From Mergibacter septicus (GTDB taxonomy: Bacteria > Pseudomonadota > Gammaproteobacteria > Enterobacterales > Pasteurellaceae), in assembly GCF_003265225.1 (NCBI RefSeq), contig NZ_CP022013.1:1645001-1709000 (forward strand): a stretch of DNA of 64,000 bases, in the 5' to 3' direction. The translations under genes and the position numbers were made by a program. The notes below the pieces were generated by a model, which was not told where the DNA came from, searched no databases, and saw only the letters and a list, made by a program, of their open reading frames with translations. This document shows positions 10,565 to 20,436 of the stretch, in pieces; the stretch's first letter is position 1; each line of letters opens with the position of its first letter.

Positions 10565-10601
10565 ATGCCAAAAATTTAGAGAAAATCTAAACTTTTGGCA
10601 T
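10565..10601 (-). terminator. Terminator-like hairpin downstream of cpxA
   Basis: ATGCCAAAAATTTAGA (10565-10580) pairs with TCTAAACTTTTGGCAT (10586-10601) with a single mismatch and a 5-base loop. On the minus strand it follows the cpxA stop and leads into TTTTC, so it probably ends the cpxRA transcript. Confidence 0.7.
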
Positions 10602-10642
10602 GAAAATTTTTTATTTACAAAAAAATAATAAAAATTAGATAG

Positions 10643-12049
10643 TTACTCATTCCATAATGGGAAAAGAAGTTCAATCCTTAATCCTCCAAGTGGGCTTTTA
10701 CTTGCTTTCACTTTTCCTTGATGTTGACGAACTGCATTATCGACAATTGCCAACCCTAAACCTGTACCACCAGTTTGCCAATCTCGATCACTATTAACAC
10801 GATAAAAAGGTTTAAAAATTTGTTGATACTGGCTTTCATCTACACCATCTCCATCATCATCAACAACTATCTTAATCTGATTTTTATGGCTTAATCGAAT
10901 AGTAATGACAATACGGTTCTTCGCATATTTCTCCGCATTACGAATTAAATTTTCTACTGCACTAGAAAGAATACTCAAATTCCCATTAATTAATAATGCT
11001 TTATTAGTCGCAATATGATTATGGACGATTAACTCTAACCCCCGTTGCTCACATTCAAAATGTGCATCAGCAATAACATCGTCCCAAATTTCATGAATGG
11101 GAAAAATATTATGGAGCAAATGACTATTTAATTGCTGTCTTGAAAGCAACAATAAACTATTAATCATCTTATCTAAACGTTCTGTTTCTGTTTCAATTCT
11201 AATCAATTCAGCAGAATCGCCACTACGACGTCGAATCAACGCAGAAGCCAACTGTAAACGTGTTAATGGTGTTCTCAATTCATGTGAAATATCTGAAAAA
11301 AGGCGTTGTTGTGAATTATTAATTTCTTGTAACGAACGAATCATATCGTTGAAACTTCGACCAATTAAACGAAATTCATAAGCCCCTGTATTTTCCAGAT
11401 TTTTATTTACACTCAAATTTCCTCTCGCTACTTCATTTGCAGAACGCTGTAATGCTTTGAGTGGTTTAGCAATTTTTCGGGATAAAACGAGTAATAAAGG
11501 TGAAGTTACCAGCATAATCAATAAAACCATCAGCAAAGGATGATCAAAAAGTAAATTTACAAACTCCCGCTGTGGGTTCACACGATGGACAAAATATGCT
11601 TGATATTCATCATTTGTTTTTGGTATCTCAATCGTGAAAGGACCAATAATTTCCTTATCATAAAAGCGTTTTTTCTGTGGCATACTAGCTTGGTATGTAT
11701 TAAAAACAAATTGTTGTAAATCTTTTTTTTCTTCATCATAGGTGCCAATCAGATTATTGTGTTTATCCACCAGAATAGGATAATAGTGGTAATTATTATC
11801 AAAACGATTTTTGGAAGGAATTCTCTTTGAGCTATTTAATAATTCATTAAAACGCCCTTCTTTAGATATTTTATCTATTTCACTTAAATAGCTATGCAGC
11901 TCATTATCCTCAATATTATTATAACTCCTCGCATCAAAATTAAATAAAAGCTCAACAAAAAAGTATAAAGAGAAAAAGGAAAGCCATACAAATAAAAAGA
12001 TTTGGCTGGTAAGGGAATTTGTTTTTTTTAGAAATTTAGGATATTTCAT
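10643..12049 (-). CDS. cpxA: Envelope-stress sensor histidine kinase CpxA
   Basis: CpxA senses misfolded envelope protein and phosphorylates CpxR. Two membrane segments (about residues 14-36 and 168-190) enclose a periplasmic sensor domain; a HAMP domain follows. The dimerisation/phosphoacceptor box is SDISHELRTPLTRL with His256, then the N box NLIRNAEKYAKN, the G1 box VDDDGDGVDE and the G2 box GGTGLGLAIVD. Similarity to E. coli CpxA extends into the periplasmic domain (FVNLLFDHPLL before TM2), which separates it from other kinases. It lies 83 bases after cpxR, and that gap contains a 13-bp hairpin that could reduce read-through. Confidence 0.93.
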   Translation of the reverse strand: MKYPKFLKKTNSLTSQIFLFVWLSFFSLYFFVELLFNFDARSYNNIEDNELHSYLSEIDKISKEGRFNELLNSSKRIPSKNRFDNNYHYYPILVDKHNNLIGTYDEEKKDLQQFVFNTYQASMPQKKRFYDKEIIGPFTIEIPKTNDEYQAYFVHRVNPQREFVNLLFDHPLLMVLLIMLVTSPLLLVLSRKIAKPLKALQRSANEVARGNLSVNKNLENTGAYEFRLIGRSFNDMIRSLQEINNSQQRLFSDISHELRTPLTRLQLASALIRRRSGDSAELIRIETETERLDKMINSLLLLSRQQLNSHLLHNIFPIHEIWDDVIADAHFECEQRGLELIVHNHIATNKALLINGNLSILSSAVENLIRNAEKYAKNRIVITIRLSHKNQIKIVVDDDGDGVDESQYQQIFKPFYRVNSDRDWQTGGTGLGLAIVDNAVRQHQGKVKASKSPLGGLRIELLFPLWNE

Positions 12050-12069
12050 ATTTCTACTATCTAATAATA

Positions 12070-12102
12070 AATGGAAAAAAGCTAAGTTCGCTTTTTTCCA
12101 TT
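12070..12102 (-). terminator. Intra-operon hairpin between cpxR and cpxA
   Basis: AATGGAAAAAAGC (12070-12082) and GCTTTTTTCCATT (12090-12102) form a perfect 13-bp stem with a 7-base loop. On the minus strand the hairpin lies between the cpxR stop and the cpxA start. There is no separate T-run after the stem, so it may be a partial attenuator or an RNA-processing site rather than a full terminator. Confidence 0.55.
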
Positions 12103-12132
12103 ATAAAGATGATGTTGTGTGATCAAGCTAAT

Positions 12133-12849
12133 TTATTTTTCACTCACTAATAAATACCCTCGCCCTCTCAATGTTTTAAACCAAGGCTGATTATCATCAC
12201 GTGCAGGTAATTTTTTGCGAAGATTAGACATATGCATATCAATTGCACGATCAAAAGGGGTTAAACGTTTTCCAAGAATTTCAAGGCTTAACAATTCTCT
12301 GGATAAAATCTGCCCGGGATTACGCATTAATATTTGTAATAATGCAAATTCTGTTCCTGTTAAATCCAGATCCTGATCGTGATAAGTTGCCTGCTGTCTG
12401 CCCGGATAAAGCACAATACCATTGAACTCTACTTGCTTACGCTCCTCACAATTATTAATTTCAAAATCTGACACAGGAGAGTTCATTTTCATTGAACTAC
12501 GGCGTAAAACAGCTTTGATACGTGCAACTAATTCTCTATCATTAAAAGGTTTAGGAAGATAATCATCTGCTCCCAATTCTAATCCTAAAACTCGATCAAT
12601 ATCATCACCACGAGCGGTTAACATCAAAACTGGAGTAGAATATTTCTGACGAATCCGTTTTAATGTTTCAACCCCATTTAAAACGGGCATCATAATATCC
12701 AGCAAAATCAGATCATAGCTAATATCTAATTTAGTTAAAGCTTCTTCACCATTGCGAACAATATCAATCTCAAAACCTTCCATTGACAAAACTTCAGCAA
12801 GTAATTCTGTCAATTCAATATCATCGTCAACTAAGAGAATTTTAGACAT
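12133..12849 (-). CDS. cpxR: Envelope-stress response regulator CpxR
   Basis: CpxR is an OmpR-family transcription factor that activates envelope folding and degradation genes after phosphorylation by CpxA. The receiver domain carries the acidic pair in LLVDDD, phosphoacceptor Asp51 in LLDIMMP, and the Lys of YLPKPFNDREL. The winged-helix DNA-binding domain ends with TLRGRGYLL. I take ATG 12849 as start (238 residues): AAGGA then sits 8 bases upstream, whereas the ATG at 12855 would leave only 2 bases; this start also matches the E. coli N-terminus. The gene is first in the cpxRA operon. No cpxP is adjacent. Confidence 0.95.
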   Translation of the reverse strand: MSKILLVDDDIELTELLAEVLSMEGFEIDIVRNGEEALTKLDISYDLILLDIMMPVLNGVETLKRIRQKYSTPVLMLTARGDDIDRVLGLELGADDYLPKPFNDRELVARIKAVLRRSSMKMNSPVSDFEINNCEERKQVEFNGIVLYPGRQQATYHDQDLDLTGTEFALLQILMRNPGQILSRELLSLEILGKRLTPFDRAIDMHMSNLRKKLPARDDNQPWFKTLRGRGYLLVSEK

Positions 12850-12855
12850 AGGCAT

Positions 12856-13160
12856 ATTCCTTATTAATAAAACTTCTCATTTATACTAAAACAAATTTAG
12901 TATTAATAAAATATAGAAAATAGAATTATTACCAAAATTTATTATATAAGTGATAAAAAGATAACAATTTCAATGTGATATTTTATATTTTAGCTGGTTC
13001 TACCATTAGAGAAATCCGATACTAACGAACCTTTTATAAGGAGAAAAAAATAAAAATTGGACAAGAAAAATAAGTTTCAGATTAAAAAAAATTAGAGTAA
13101 GTTTAACAGTAGTTATTATCAAACAAATATCTTTTTAAAAAAATAATAAGAGACTAAATT
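12856..13160. other. Divergent intergenic region cpxR/metC
   Basis: About 305 bases of very AT-rich sequence lie between the divergent cpxR and metC starts. It must hold both promoters. I see no convincing pair of GTAAA repeats (CpxR box) nor a MetJ box (AGACGTCT repeats), and no open frame. Confidence 0.5.
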
Positions 13161-14354
13161 ATGCAAAAAAATATCAAACACACCAGTACAAAACTTATCC
13201 ATGTCGCAAGACAAAAACGATATACCCAAGGCTCGGTTAATCCAATTATTCAACGAGCCTCTTCATTAGTCTTTGAAACAATTGCAGACAAGCAAACAGC
13301 GATATTAAATCGTGCGAATGGTACACTTTTTTATGGGCGGAGAGGCACTCTAACGCATTTTGCCTTACAAGAATTAATGTGCGAATTAGAACATGGCACT
13401 GGCTGTTATCTTTATCCTTGTGGTAGTGCAGCAATTAGCAATACAATTTTAGCGTTTATTGAACAAGGTGATCATCTTTTAATGACAGGTGCCGCCTATG
13501 AGCCAAGCCAAAATTTTTGCCAACAAGTTTTGACCCGATTGGGTGTAACCACAACATTTTACGATCCAATGTTAGGTGAAAAAATTGCAGAATTAATCAC
13601 AGAAAATACCAAAATTCTATTTTTAGAAGCCCCTAGTTCACTCACAATGGAAGTAGCAGATATTCCTGCGATAGTAAAAGCTGCTAGAGCTAAAAAACCA
13701 GAAATCATTATCATCATTGATAATACTTGGTCAGGTGGTATTTTATTTAATGCGTTAGATCACGATATTGATATTTCTATTCAAGCAGGCACTAAATATT
13801 TAGTTGGACATTCAGATGCAATGATTGGCACTGCTGTTGCAAATGCTCGCACTTGGGATCGCTTAAGAGAACAATCTTATCTGATGGGGCAAATGGTTGA
13901 TGCTGATACCGCTTATATAACAGCTCGTGGCATTCGTACTTTACCATTACGTTTAAAACAACAAGGGGAAAATGCACTAAAAATTGCCCAATGGTTAAGC
14001 CAGCGTCCAGAAATAAAAGCAGTGTACCACCCAGCCCTCCCTTCTTGCTTAGGACACCAATTTTTTATCAGGGATTTTAAAGGGGCTAGTGGCTTATTCT
14101 CATTTGAATTAACCCGACGTTTAACTTCTGATGAATTAACCTCTTTTTTAGAAGCTTTTCAGCTATTTAGTATGGCATATTCTTGGGGAGGATTTGAGTC
14201 GTTGGTGCTAGGATTTCAGCCCGAAGAAATTGAAAAAATTCGACCAAATATCCAGCGAAAATTAACGGGAACATTAATCCGGTTACATATTGGCTTAGAA
14301 GATCCACAAGACTTAATAACGGATCTAGAATACGCATTTTCTCAATTACAATAA
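13161..14354 (+). CDS. metC: Cystathionine beta-lyase MetC
   Basis: MetC cleaves cystathionine to homocysteine, pyruvate and ammonia in methionine synthesis. It is a fold-type I PLP enzyme; the Schiff-base lysine is Lys212 in [14 protein letters not shown], the aspartate that contacts the PLP ring nitrogen is in IIIIIDNTW, and the phosphate/substrate-binding YGRRGT motif is at residues 58-63. The ending [13 protein letters not shown]-type segment (here [18 protein letters not shown]) matches MetC rather than MetB. The 397-residue length is normal. It is a single gene followed by a clear terminator. No MetJ operator is visible upstream. Confidence 0.95.
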   Translation: MQKNIKHTSTKLIHVARQKRYTQGSVNPIIQRASSLVFETIADKQTAILNRANGTLFYGRRGTLTHFALQELMCELEHGTGCYLYPCGSAAISNTILAFIEQGDHLLMTGAAYEPSQNFCQQVLTRLGVTTTFYDPMLGEKIAELITENTKILFLEAPSSLTMEVADIPAIVKAARAKKPEIIIIIDNTWSGGILFNALDHDIDISIQAGTKYLVGHSDAMIGTAVANARTWDRLREQSYLMGQMVDADTAYITARGIRTLPLRLKQQGENALKIAQWLSQRPEIKAVYHPALPSCLGHQFFIRDFKGASGLFSFELTRRLTSDELTSFLEAFQLFSMAYSWGGFESLVLGFQPEEIEKIRPNIQRKLTGTLIRLHIGLEDPQDLITDLEYAFSQLQ

Positions 14355-14358
14355 CAAA

Positions 14359-14383
14359 AAATGGCAGGTTTATCCTGCCATTT
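14359..14383. terminator. Bidirectional terminator between metC and cytochrome b561
   Basis: AAATGGCAGG (14359-14368) pairs with CCTGCCATTT (14374-14383) around a 5-base loop, between two convergent genes. Confidence 0.85.
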
Positions 14384-14396
14384 CACACCTTAAGCT

Positions 14397-14930
14397 TTAC
14401 TTATTTTTCGGTGGCATCATTCTAATTAAAGTATTATCTTTTAGAATATAATGATGATATAACGAAGCAATCGCATGAACCGCAATGAGAATATAACCTA
14501 AGGTAGCTAAGGTTTCATGTGCATCTTTAAATCTTCCTCCCCAGACTGAACGTGGAAAAGCATCAACTAAAGGGATACCAAAAAAGGTCCAATCACCACC
14601 ACGGTTCAATACTGTCAATACGCCTAGAACAGGTAACGCAAGAAAAATAATATACAGTAAAATATGCAAATAATGAGATAATTTTTCTTGCCATTTAGAT
14701 AATGGTGGAATAATCTCAGGACGTTTTTTCCACAAGGCATGACGAATTCCAATACGAGCAAAAACTACAATCCAAACTAAAACACCTAAGGTAAAATGGG
14801 TTTGTCTCATCATATTTCGCCACTCAATACCACCTAACCCTTTTAAATTAATACTCAGATAAGTTAAAAGAATCAGGAACAAAGATAACCAATGAAAATA
14901 GATTTGCACTTTAGGATAACGTGTGGACAT
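14397..14930 (-). CDS. Cytochrome b561 (CybB family)
   Basis: This is a small inner-membrane di-haem cytochrome b that passes electrons between quinol and other acceptors. Four hydrophobic segments are visible (about residues 8-27, 41-60, 82-105, 138-160). Candidate haem-ligand histidines occur in the first (YFHWLS), second (RQTHFTLG), third (SHYLHILLY) and fourth (AVHAIASLYHH) helices. The start is placed at ATG 14930 because GGAG lies 8 bases upstream; the longer frame from 14966 has no such site. The resulting 177 residues equal the E. coli CybB length. The physiological partner is unknown. It is a single gene converging on metC. Confidence 0.88.
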   Translation of the reverse strand: MSTRYPKVQIYFHWLSLFLILLTYLSINLKGLGGIEWRNMMRQTHFTLGVLVWIVVFARIGIRHALWKKRPEIIPPLSKWQEKLSHYLHILLYIIFLALPVLGVLTVLNRGGDWTFFGIPLVDAFPRSVWGGRFKDAHETLATLGYILIAVHAIASLYHHYILKDNTLIRMMPPKNK

Positions 14931-15099
14931 AGAACACTCCAACAAGGTTAAAAAAATAGTAAACAAAAATAAATATAAACGACAATATTATTCTAAAGAC
15001 AAATTTTATATTTACAAGTTTCAGCTAAAAAATGCATTGATAACTTGTTTTTAAGCGGAAAGGCTTGTTATCCTTTCAATTCTAAGACAGGAGAAAAAA

Positions 15100-15948
15100 A
15101 TGAAAACAGTTGCAATTGTTGGATTAGGTTGGTTAGGTTTTCCCCTCGCTCGCTACTTAAAAAGTATTGGTTGGCAAATCAAAGGAAGCAAAAGAACCCA
15201 TCAAGGTGTTGAAAGTATGCGATTACGCCGTCTTGAATGCTATCGTTTGGAACTAACGCCTCATCTCAATGCAGAACCAGATGAATTAGAAGCACTTTTC
15301 GATGCCAATGCATTAATTATTAATATTCCACCAAGTCGCTATTTTTTCGATTTAGAACAATATGTTCAAGGGGTACAAAATCTCGTAAATGAAGCCCTAT
15401 TACATCGAATAGAACATATTATTTTCATTAGCTCTACGTCCATTTATCCCCAACAATCTGGTTATTTTGATGAAAGTACGCCTATTTTAAGTGATAGTGA
15501 TGTAGGAAAAGCGTTATTTGAAATTGAACAAGGTTTACAACAATTAGTCGATATTGATGTTGATATTTTACGCTTAGCAGGCTTAATCGGTAATGATCGC
15601 CACCCCGTTTACCACCTTAGCGGCAAACATCTACAACAAGGAAACCAACCTGTGAACCTCGTCCATCTTACGGACTGCCTTCGAGCAATTCAACTCTTAT
15701 TAGAAACCCCTTCGGGGCATCGTCTATATAATCTTACGGCTCCACAACGCCCTACAAGAGCTGAATATTATCCTTATATGGCAACACAATTCGCACTGAC
15801 ACCACCTACATTTGATAAAACTATCAATGATCTGCAACGCCATATTCTTGCCAATAAAATTTGTGAAGAAATAGGCTTTGTTTATCAATATCCCGATCCA
15901 TATTTAATGCTACCCGAGCAAGAACAAGATTATATGGTTGAAGTTTAG
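15100..15948 (+). CDS. NAD(P)-binding epimerase/dehydratase-like protein (YeeZ-like)
   Basis: This is an extended short-chain dehydrogenase/epimerase-like protein with an N-terminal Rossmann motif VGLGWLGFPLARYL (residues 8-21). It resembles E. coli YeeZ along its length: SKRTHQGVESM, HIIFISSTSIYPQ, LRLAGLIGNDRHP and NLVHLTDCLRAI are all recognisable. The usual YxxxK active-site pair of the SDR family is not obvious in the middle of the protein, so a catalytic role is uncertain. Reaction and substrate are not known for the family. A good Shine-Dalgarno (AGGAG) precedes the ATG. It stands alone, about 100 bases before mutS. Confidence 0.8.
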   Translation: MKTVAIVGLGWLGFPLARYLKSIGWQIKGSKRTHQGVESMRLRRLECYRLELTPHLNAEPDELEALFDANALIINIPPSRYFFDLEQYVQGVQNLVNEALLHRIEHIIFISSTSIYPQQSGYFDESTPILSDSDVGKALFEIEQGLQQLVDIDVDILRLAGLIGNDRHPVYHLSGKHLQQGNQPVNLVHLTDCLRAIQLLLETPSGHRLYNLTAPQRPTRAEYYPYMATQFALTPPTFDKTINDLQRHILANKICEEIGFVYQYPDPYLMLPEQEQDYMVEV

Positions 15949-15973
15949 TTACCATAGTAAAATTTAATCAGCA

Positions 15974-15997
15974 TATCCCCTTTGATAAAAAGGGATA
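15974..15997 (+). terminator. Weak hairpin between the YeeZ-like gene and mutS
   Basis: TATCCC (15974-15979) pairs with GGGATA (15992-15997), extendable by TTT/AAA with one mismatch, and is followed by AATTTG. Function is uncertain. Confidence 0.35.
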
Positions 15998-16047
15998 ATT
16001 TGATCGTAAATTATTATTTTTTTAATAATCCAGTATAAGAGTATTGA

Positions 16048-18615
16048 ATGACCAAGTTAGAACAACATACCCCAATGATGCAACAATATCTAAAAATCAA
16101 AGCAGAAAACCCAGATATTTTGCTTTTTTATCGAATGGGAGATTTTTACGAACTCTTTTTTGATGATGCCAAAAAAGCAGCAGCATTATTAGATATTTCT
16201 TTAACTAAACGAGGAAGTTCAGGAGGATTAGCTATCCCAATGGCTGGTGTACCTTATCATTCCGTTGAGGGGTATTTAGCAAAATTAATCCAACTAGGGG
16301 AATCTGTGGCAATTTGCGAACAAATTGGCGATCCCGCAACTAGCAAAGGCCCTGTTGAACGTAAAATTGTACGCATTGTTACTCCCGGGACAATCAGTGA
16401 TGAGGCGTTATTGCCAGAACGGCAAGATAATTTGATTGCAGCAGTTTATCAAGAAAAAGACCATTTTGGACTTGCAACCCTAGATATGACCTCAGGTCGT
16501 TTTCAAATTAGCGAACACCAAGAGCGTGAAAGTCTGCAAGCAGAATTACAACGTATTTCACCAGTTGAATTACTTTATGCGGAAGATTTTAGTGATGGTC
16601 AATTATTAGCAAATTACAAAGGATTACGCCGCCGTCCCCAATGGGAGTTTGAACTCACGACCGCAATAAAATTACTTAATCGCCAATTCGGTACCAAAGA
16701 TTTAAAAGGGTTTGGAGTAGAAAAAACATTGCTCGGCTTATGTGCAGCAGGTTGTTTGTTACAATACGCCCAAGAAACTCAACGAACATCCTTACCGCAT
16801 ATCAATTCAATTTCTCTTTCACAAAACGACAATTATGTGCAACTAGATATTGCAACTCGGCGTAACCTTGAACTCACACAAAATCTCAGTGGTGGTACAG
16901 AAAATACGGTTGCAGCTATTTTAGATCGCTGTGTTACGCCAATGGGAAGCCGCCTATTTAAACGCTGGTTACATCAACCAATTCGACAAGTTTCAATCTT
17001 ACAAGCACGCCAACAAGCTATTTCTGCCCTGTTAGATCAGGATCTCACCGCAGAATTAAAACCAATGCTACAACAGGTCGGCGATATGGAAAGAATCTTA
17101 ACTCGGGTGGCATTACGCACAGCTCGCCCAAGAGATCTGACACGTTTACGCAACGCATTGGCACAAATTCCAGCGATCAAACAAAATCTCAAAGATTTAC
17201 ATTCGCCTAAAATTTCTGAATTATTACAACAAATCGGTGATTTTAGCGACTTATACCAGTTGCTTGAACAAGCGATTATCGATTCTCCACCGTTGCTAAT
17301 CCGTGACGGTGGTGTGATTGCAACGGGTTATAATGCCGAATTAGATGAATGGCGAACATTAGCCGAAGGGGCTAGTCGTTATTTAGAAGAATTAGAATTA
17401 CGGGAACGCCAAAATACAGGCATTGAGAGTTTAAAAATTGGTTATAACGCTGTTCACGGCTATTATATTCAAATAAGCCGTGGACAAGCTGAAAATGCCC
17501 CAATGCACTATGTTCGCCGTCAAACGTTAAAAAATGCAGAACGTTTCATTATTCCTGAACTCAAAACCTATGAAGATAAGGTATTAAAAGCCAAAGGTGC
17601 AGCATTAGCATTAGAAAAACAGTTATATGAAGCGTTATTCGATCAATTATTACCTCAATTAGGTGCATTACAAATGGCAGGTTTAGCATTAGCCGAATTA
17701 GATGTTTTATCTAATTTAGCTGAACGAGCCGAAACGCTGAACTATGTTGCACCAACTTTTTCTCCAAAAATCGGCATTGAAATTGTTGGTGGTCGCCATC
17801 CCGTTGTTGAACGGGTAATCCAAGATCCTTTCATCGCAAATCCCGTACAGCTACACCCTGATCGCCGTTTATTGATCGTTACAGGACCTAATATGGGCGG
17901 AAAAAGTACCTATATGCGACAAACCGCTTTGATTACTTTGTTAGCCTATGTCGGAAGTTTTGTACCAGCCGAAAAAGCCACTATCGGTCCCATTGATCGC
18001 ATCTTTACTCGTATTGGTGCTTCAGACGATCTCGCCTCTGGGCGTTCCACCTTTATGGTTGAAATGAGTGAAATGGCAAATATCCTCCATCAAGCGACTG
18101 CAAAAAGCTTGGTATTAATTGATGAAATCGGACGTGGTACGTCAACTTATGATGGACTTTCATTAGCTTGGGCTTGTGCTGAATGGTTAGCCAATAAATT
18201 GCGTTCCCTCACACTTTTCGCTACCCACTACTTTGAATTAACTGTATTGCCACAACAAATTCAAGGTACAGCTAATATCCATCTTGATGCGGTAGAACAT
18301 AACGACACAATCGCATTTATGCATAGTGTTCAAGATGGTGCAGCAAACAAGAGTTATGGGCTTGCAGTAGCTGCATTAGCGGGGGTTCCGAAAGCGGTTA
18401 TCCAACTCGCTCAACAAAAACTGACCCAATTAGAACGCTTATCTCAACGACAAGATATCCACCAAGCACCATTACAACAACAAGGTGAGTTAGCTTTAAT
18501 GAATGAAGATGAAGGTAAAAATACTATTCTTGAATTATTAGAGCAGTTAGATCCTGATGAACTCACACCAAAACAAGCCTTGGCGTATTTATATCAATTA
18601 AAAAAATTAATTTAA
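16048..18615 (+). CDS. mutS: DNA mismatch repair protein MutS
   Basis: MutS recognises mispaired bases and starts methyl-directed repair with MutL and MutH. The mismatch-binding N-terminal domain holds the Phe-x-Glu wedge region in [15 protein letters not shown] (Phe at the start of DFYELF, about residues 33-38). The core/clamp domains follow, and the C-terminal ATPase has Walker [15 protein letters not shown] (about residues 612-625), Walker [13 protein letters not shown] and the conserved ATHYFELT. The 855-residue length equals E. coli MutS. The Shine-Dalgarno is weak (AAGAG). It is a single-gene unit. Confidence 0.97.
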   Translation: MTKLEQHTPMMQQYLKIKAENPDILLFYRMGDFYELFFDDAKKAAALLDISLTKRGSSGGLAIPMAGVPYHSVEGYLAKLIQLGESVAICEQIGDPATSKGPVERKIVRIVTPGTISDEALLPERQDNLIAAVYQEKDHFGLATLDMTSGRFQISEHQERESLQAELQRISPVELLYAEDFSDGQLLANYKGLRRRPQWEFELTTAIKLLNRQFGTKDLKGFGVEKTLLGLCAAGCLLQYAQETQRTSLPHINSISLSQNDNYVQLDIATRRNLELTQNLSGGTENTVAAILDRCVTPMGSRLFKRWLHQPIRQVSILQARQQAISALLDQDLTAELKPMLQQVGDMERILTRVALRTARPRDLTRLRNALAQIPAIKQNLKDLHSPKISELLQQIGDFSDLYQLLEQAIIDSPPLLIRDGGVIATGYNAELDEWRTLAEGASRYLEELELRERQNTGIESLKIGYNAVHGYYIQISRGQAENAPMHYVRRQTLKNAERFIIPELKTYEDKVLKAKGAALALEKQLYEALFDQLLPQLGALQMAGLALAELDVLSNLAERAETLNYVAPTFSPKIGIEIVGGRHPVVERVIQDPFIANPVQLHPDRRLLIVTGPNMGGKSTYMRQTALITLLAYVGSFVPAEKATIGPIDRIFTRIGASDDLASGRSTFMVEMSEMANILHQATAKSLVLIDEIGRGTSTYDGLSLAWACAEWLANKLRSLTLFATHYFELTVLPQQIQGTANIHLDAVEHNDTIAFMHSVQDGAANKSYGLAVAALAGVPKAVIQLAQQKLTQLERLSQRQDIHQAPLQQQGELALMNEDEGKNTILELLEQLDPDELTPKQALAYLYQLKKLI

Positions 18616-18626
18616 CTTTTCGCTCG

Positions 18627-18663
18627 CTCACCAGTAAAAGTCTCTTTTCTTTATACTGGTGAG
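18627..18663 (+). terminator. Hairpin after mutS
   Basis: CTCACCAGTA (18627-18636) and TACTGGTGAG (18654-18663) form a perfect 10-bp stem with a 17-base loop downstream of the mutS stop. There is no long T-run, so strength is uncertain. Confidence 0.6.
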
Positions 18664-18725
18664 ATCTACATAGCTGTAATTTTTGCTATTTCATTGTTTA
18701 AAAAAAGATAAATTTGCTTAAATTT

Positions 18726-18741
18726 TCTGATCTTGTTCACA
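18726..18741 (+). promoter_or_regulatory. Candidate CRP site upstream of the DASS transporter
   Basis: TCTGA-N6-TCACA matches the consensus TGTGA-N6-TCACA at 9 of 10 positions. A possible -10 (TATAGT, 18792-18797) would put its centre about 70 bases before the transcription start, a position used by CRP on class I promoters. The -35 is poor, as expected for an activator-dependent promoter. This is inference from sequence match only. Confidence 0.4.
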
Positions 18742-18839
18742 TATCTGTAAAAATTTTACAGGGATTCATTAATTCAAAACCCCCTTTTTGTTATAGTGCA
18801 GCTTATCTGATTGGCAAATAAAAGAGGAGGTAACTAATT

Positions 18840-20234
18840 ATGCATACAACCGCTCAGAACAGAGCATCACTCTTACATCGTAAGAATTTAATCGTGATGA
18901 TTGCCATCATTCTATTTTTCATTTTGCTACAAGTTTTACCTTTTAGTGAAAAAGAAAATAAAGGATTAGCATTATTAGTTTTTGTTGGGATTTTATGGTT
19001 AACTGAAGCCTTACACGTTACCGTTACTGCTTTAATTATTCCTATTTTAGTGGTGTTATTGGGGCTATCAAATACTAAAACCGCATTAGCCACTTTCTCA
19101 CATCCAATTATATTCTTATTCTTTGGTGGCTTTGCCTTAGCAACCGCTTTACATATTCAAAAACTAGATCGCCTTATTGCGAATAAAATAATGTCAATGG
19201 CAAACGGGAATTTATTTCGTGCTGTTCTTTACTTATTTGGCATTACAGCTTTTCTTTCAATGTGGATGAGTAACACCGCAACCACGGCAATGATGCTCCC
19301 GCTAGCAATGGGAATTTTAAGCCATATGGATCGAGAAAAAGAACATAATACCTATGTATTTGTACTGCTTGGTATTGCTTATAGTGCCAGCATAGGTGGT
19401 ATGGGAACACCAGTTGGTAGCCCACCTAATGCCATTGTAGTCTCTCAACTAAATTTAACTTTCTATGAATGGATGCAATATGGTATCCCAACATTATTGC
19501 TCTTATTACCTTTTATGGTCGCAACACTGTATATCGTCTTTAAACCTAAATTTAATCAAAATTTTAAGCGTAACTTTGAACAAATTGAATTAACAAGCGA
19601 TCGTAAAGTTACCTTATTTATCTTTACCATTACCGTTATTTGCTGGATTCTTAGCGGATATATTAATCCTCTTTTATCCGCAACTTTAGGCATACAAGGA
19701 CAAATAGCAAGCCTAGACAGTATCATCGCCGTAACGGCAGCACTTATATTGTGTATCAGTCGAGTAGTAGAATGGAAACAAATCCAAGACAATACCAACT
19801 GGGGCGTATTAATTTTATTCGGCGGTGGTATTACTCTAAGTTCGGTATTATCAAGCTCAGGTGCAAGTAAAATAATGGCTGATGCGATCGTTTTTATGAT
19901 TAGAGATGGACACTTCTATTTAATTGGTCTGGTAGTCGCTACCTTTGTTATTTTCTTAACAGAATTTACCTCTAATACCGCCACCACTGCTCTTTTAGTC
20001 CCAATCTTTATTTCAATTGCTCAAGCCTTAGGATTACCACCACTTGGGCTATCCTTAATTATTGGCTTAGGTGCATCTTGTGCCTTTATGTTGCCAGTTG
20101 CAACCCCACCCAATGCGATTGTATTTGGTACAGGACAAATAAAACAACAAGAGATGATCCGTATTGGAATAATACTAAATATTATTAGTATATTTTTAAT
20201 TACAACAATAGGATATATTTTCTGGTTTAAATAA
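18840..20234 (+). CDS. DASS (SLC13) family sodium:dicarboxylate/anion symporter
   Basis: This inner-membrane carrier belongs to the divalent anion:sodium symporter family, which imports succinate, malate, citrate or sulfate with sodium. The two inverted-repeat signatures SNTATTAMMLPLA (about residues 144-156) and TSNTATTALLVP (about 378-389) are the Ser-Asn-Thr motifs that bind sodium and substrate carboxylates in VcINDY, and each is followed by a proline-rich loop (GTPVGSPPNAI; PVATPPNAI). About 11 hydrophobic segments fit the 464-residue length. A strong ribosome-binding site (AGAGGAGG) precedes the start. A C4-dicarboxylate substrate is the likeliest but is not proved by sequence. Confidence 0.9.
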   Translation: MHTTAQNRASLLHRKNLIVMIAIILFFILLQVLPFSEKENKGLALLVFVGILWLTEALHVTVTALIIPILVVLLGLSNTKTALATFSHPIIFLFFGGFALATALHIQKLDRLIANKIMSMANGNLFRAVLYLFGITAFLSMWMSNTATTAMMLPLAMGILSHMDREKEHNTYVFVLLGIAYSASIGGMGTPVGSPPNAIVVSQLNLTFYEWMQYGIPTLLLLLPFMVATLYIVFKPKFNQNFKRNFEQIELTSDRKVTLFIFTITVICWILSGYINPLLSATLGIQGQIASLDSIIAVTAALILCISRVVEWKQIQDNTNWGVLILFGGGITLSSVLSSSGASKIMADAIVFMIRDGHFYLIGLVVATFVIFLTEFTSNTATTALLVPIFISIAQALGLPPLGLSLIIGLGASCAFMLPVATPPNAIVFGTGQIKQQEMIRIGIILNIISIFLITTIGYIFWFK

Positions 20235-20264
20235 AAATCAATAATTCTCCTGATTTTTTAATTA

Positions 20265-20309
20265 AATAATCACTAGATGTAAATAAATACTCTGGTGATT
20301 ATTTTTTTT
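20265..20309 (+). terminator. Rho-independent terminator after the DASS transporter
   Basis: AATAATCACTAGA (20265-20277) pairs with TCTGGTGATTATT (20291-20303) with one G-U wobble, followed by eight T. Confidence 0.9.
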
Positions 20310-20436
20310 CACAAAAATTATCTAATATAGTAATAAAAAGCAAACTATTATATAATTTGTAAATTAACTATCGGATATAACTAGAAGTAAAACAGATAGT
20401 ATTAAGTCAATTTTAGGGAATTATTTAGAGACAATT

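Noticed and set aside
12856-13160. CpxR autoregulatory box upstream of cpxR (GTAAG...AGTAG near 13096)
   Set aside because: Spacing and bases fit GTAAA-N5-GTAAA poorly, and it is nearer metC than cpxR.
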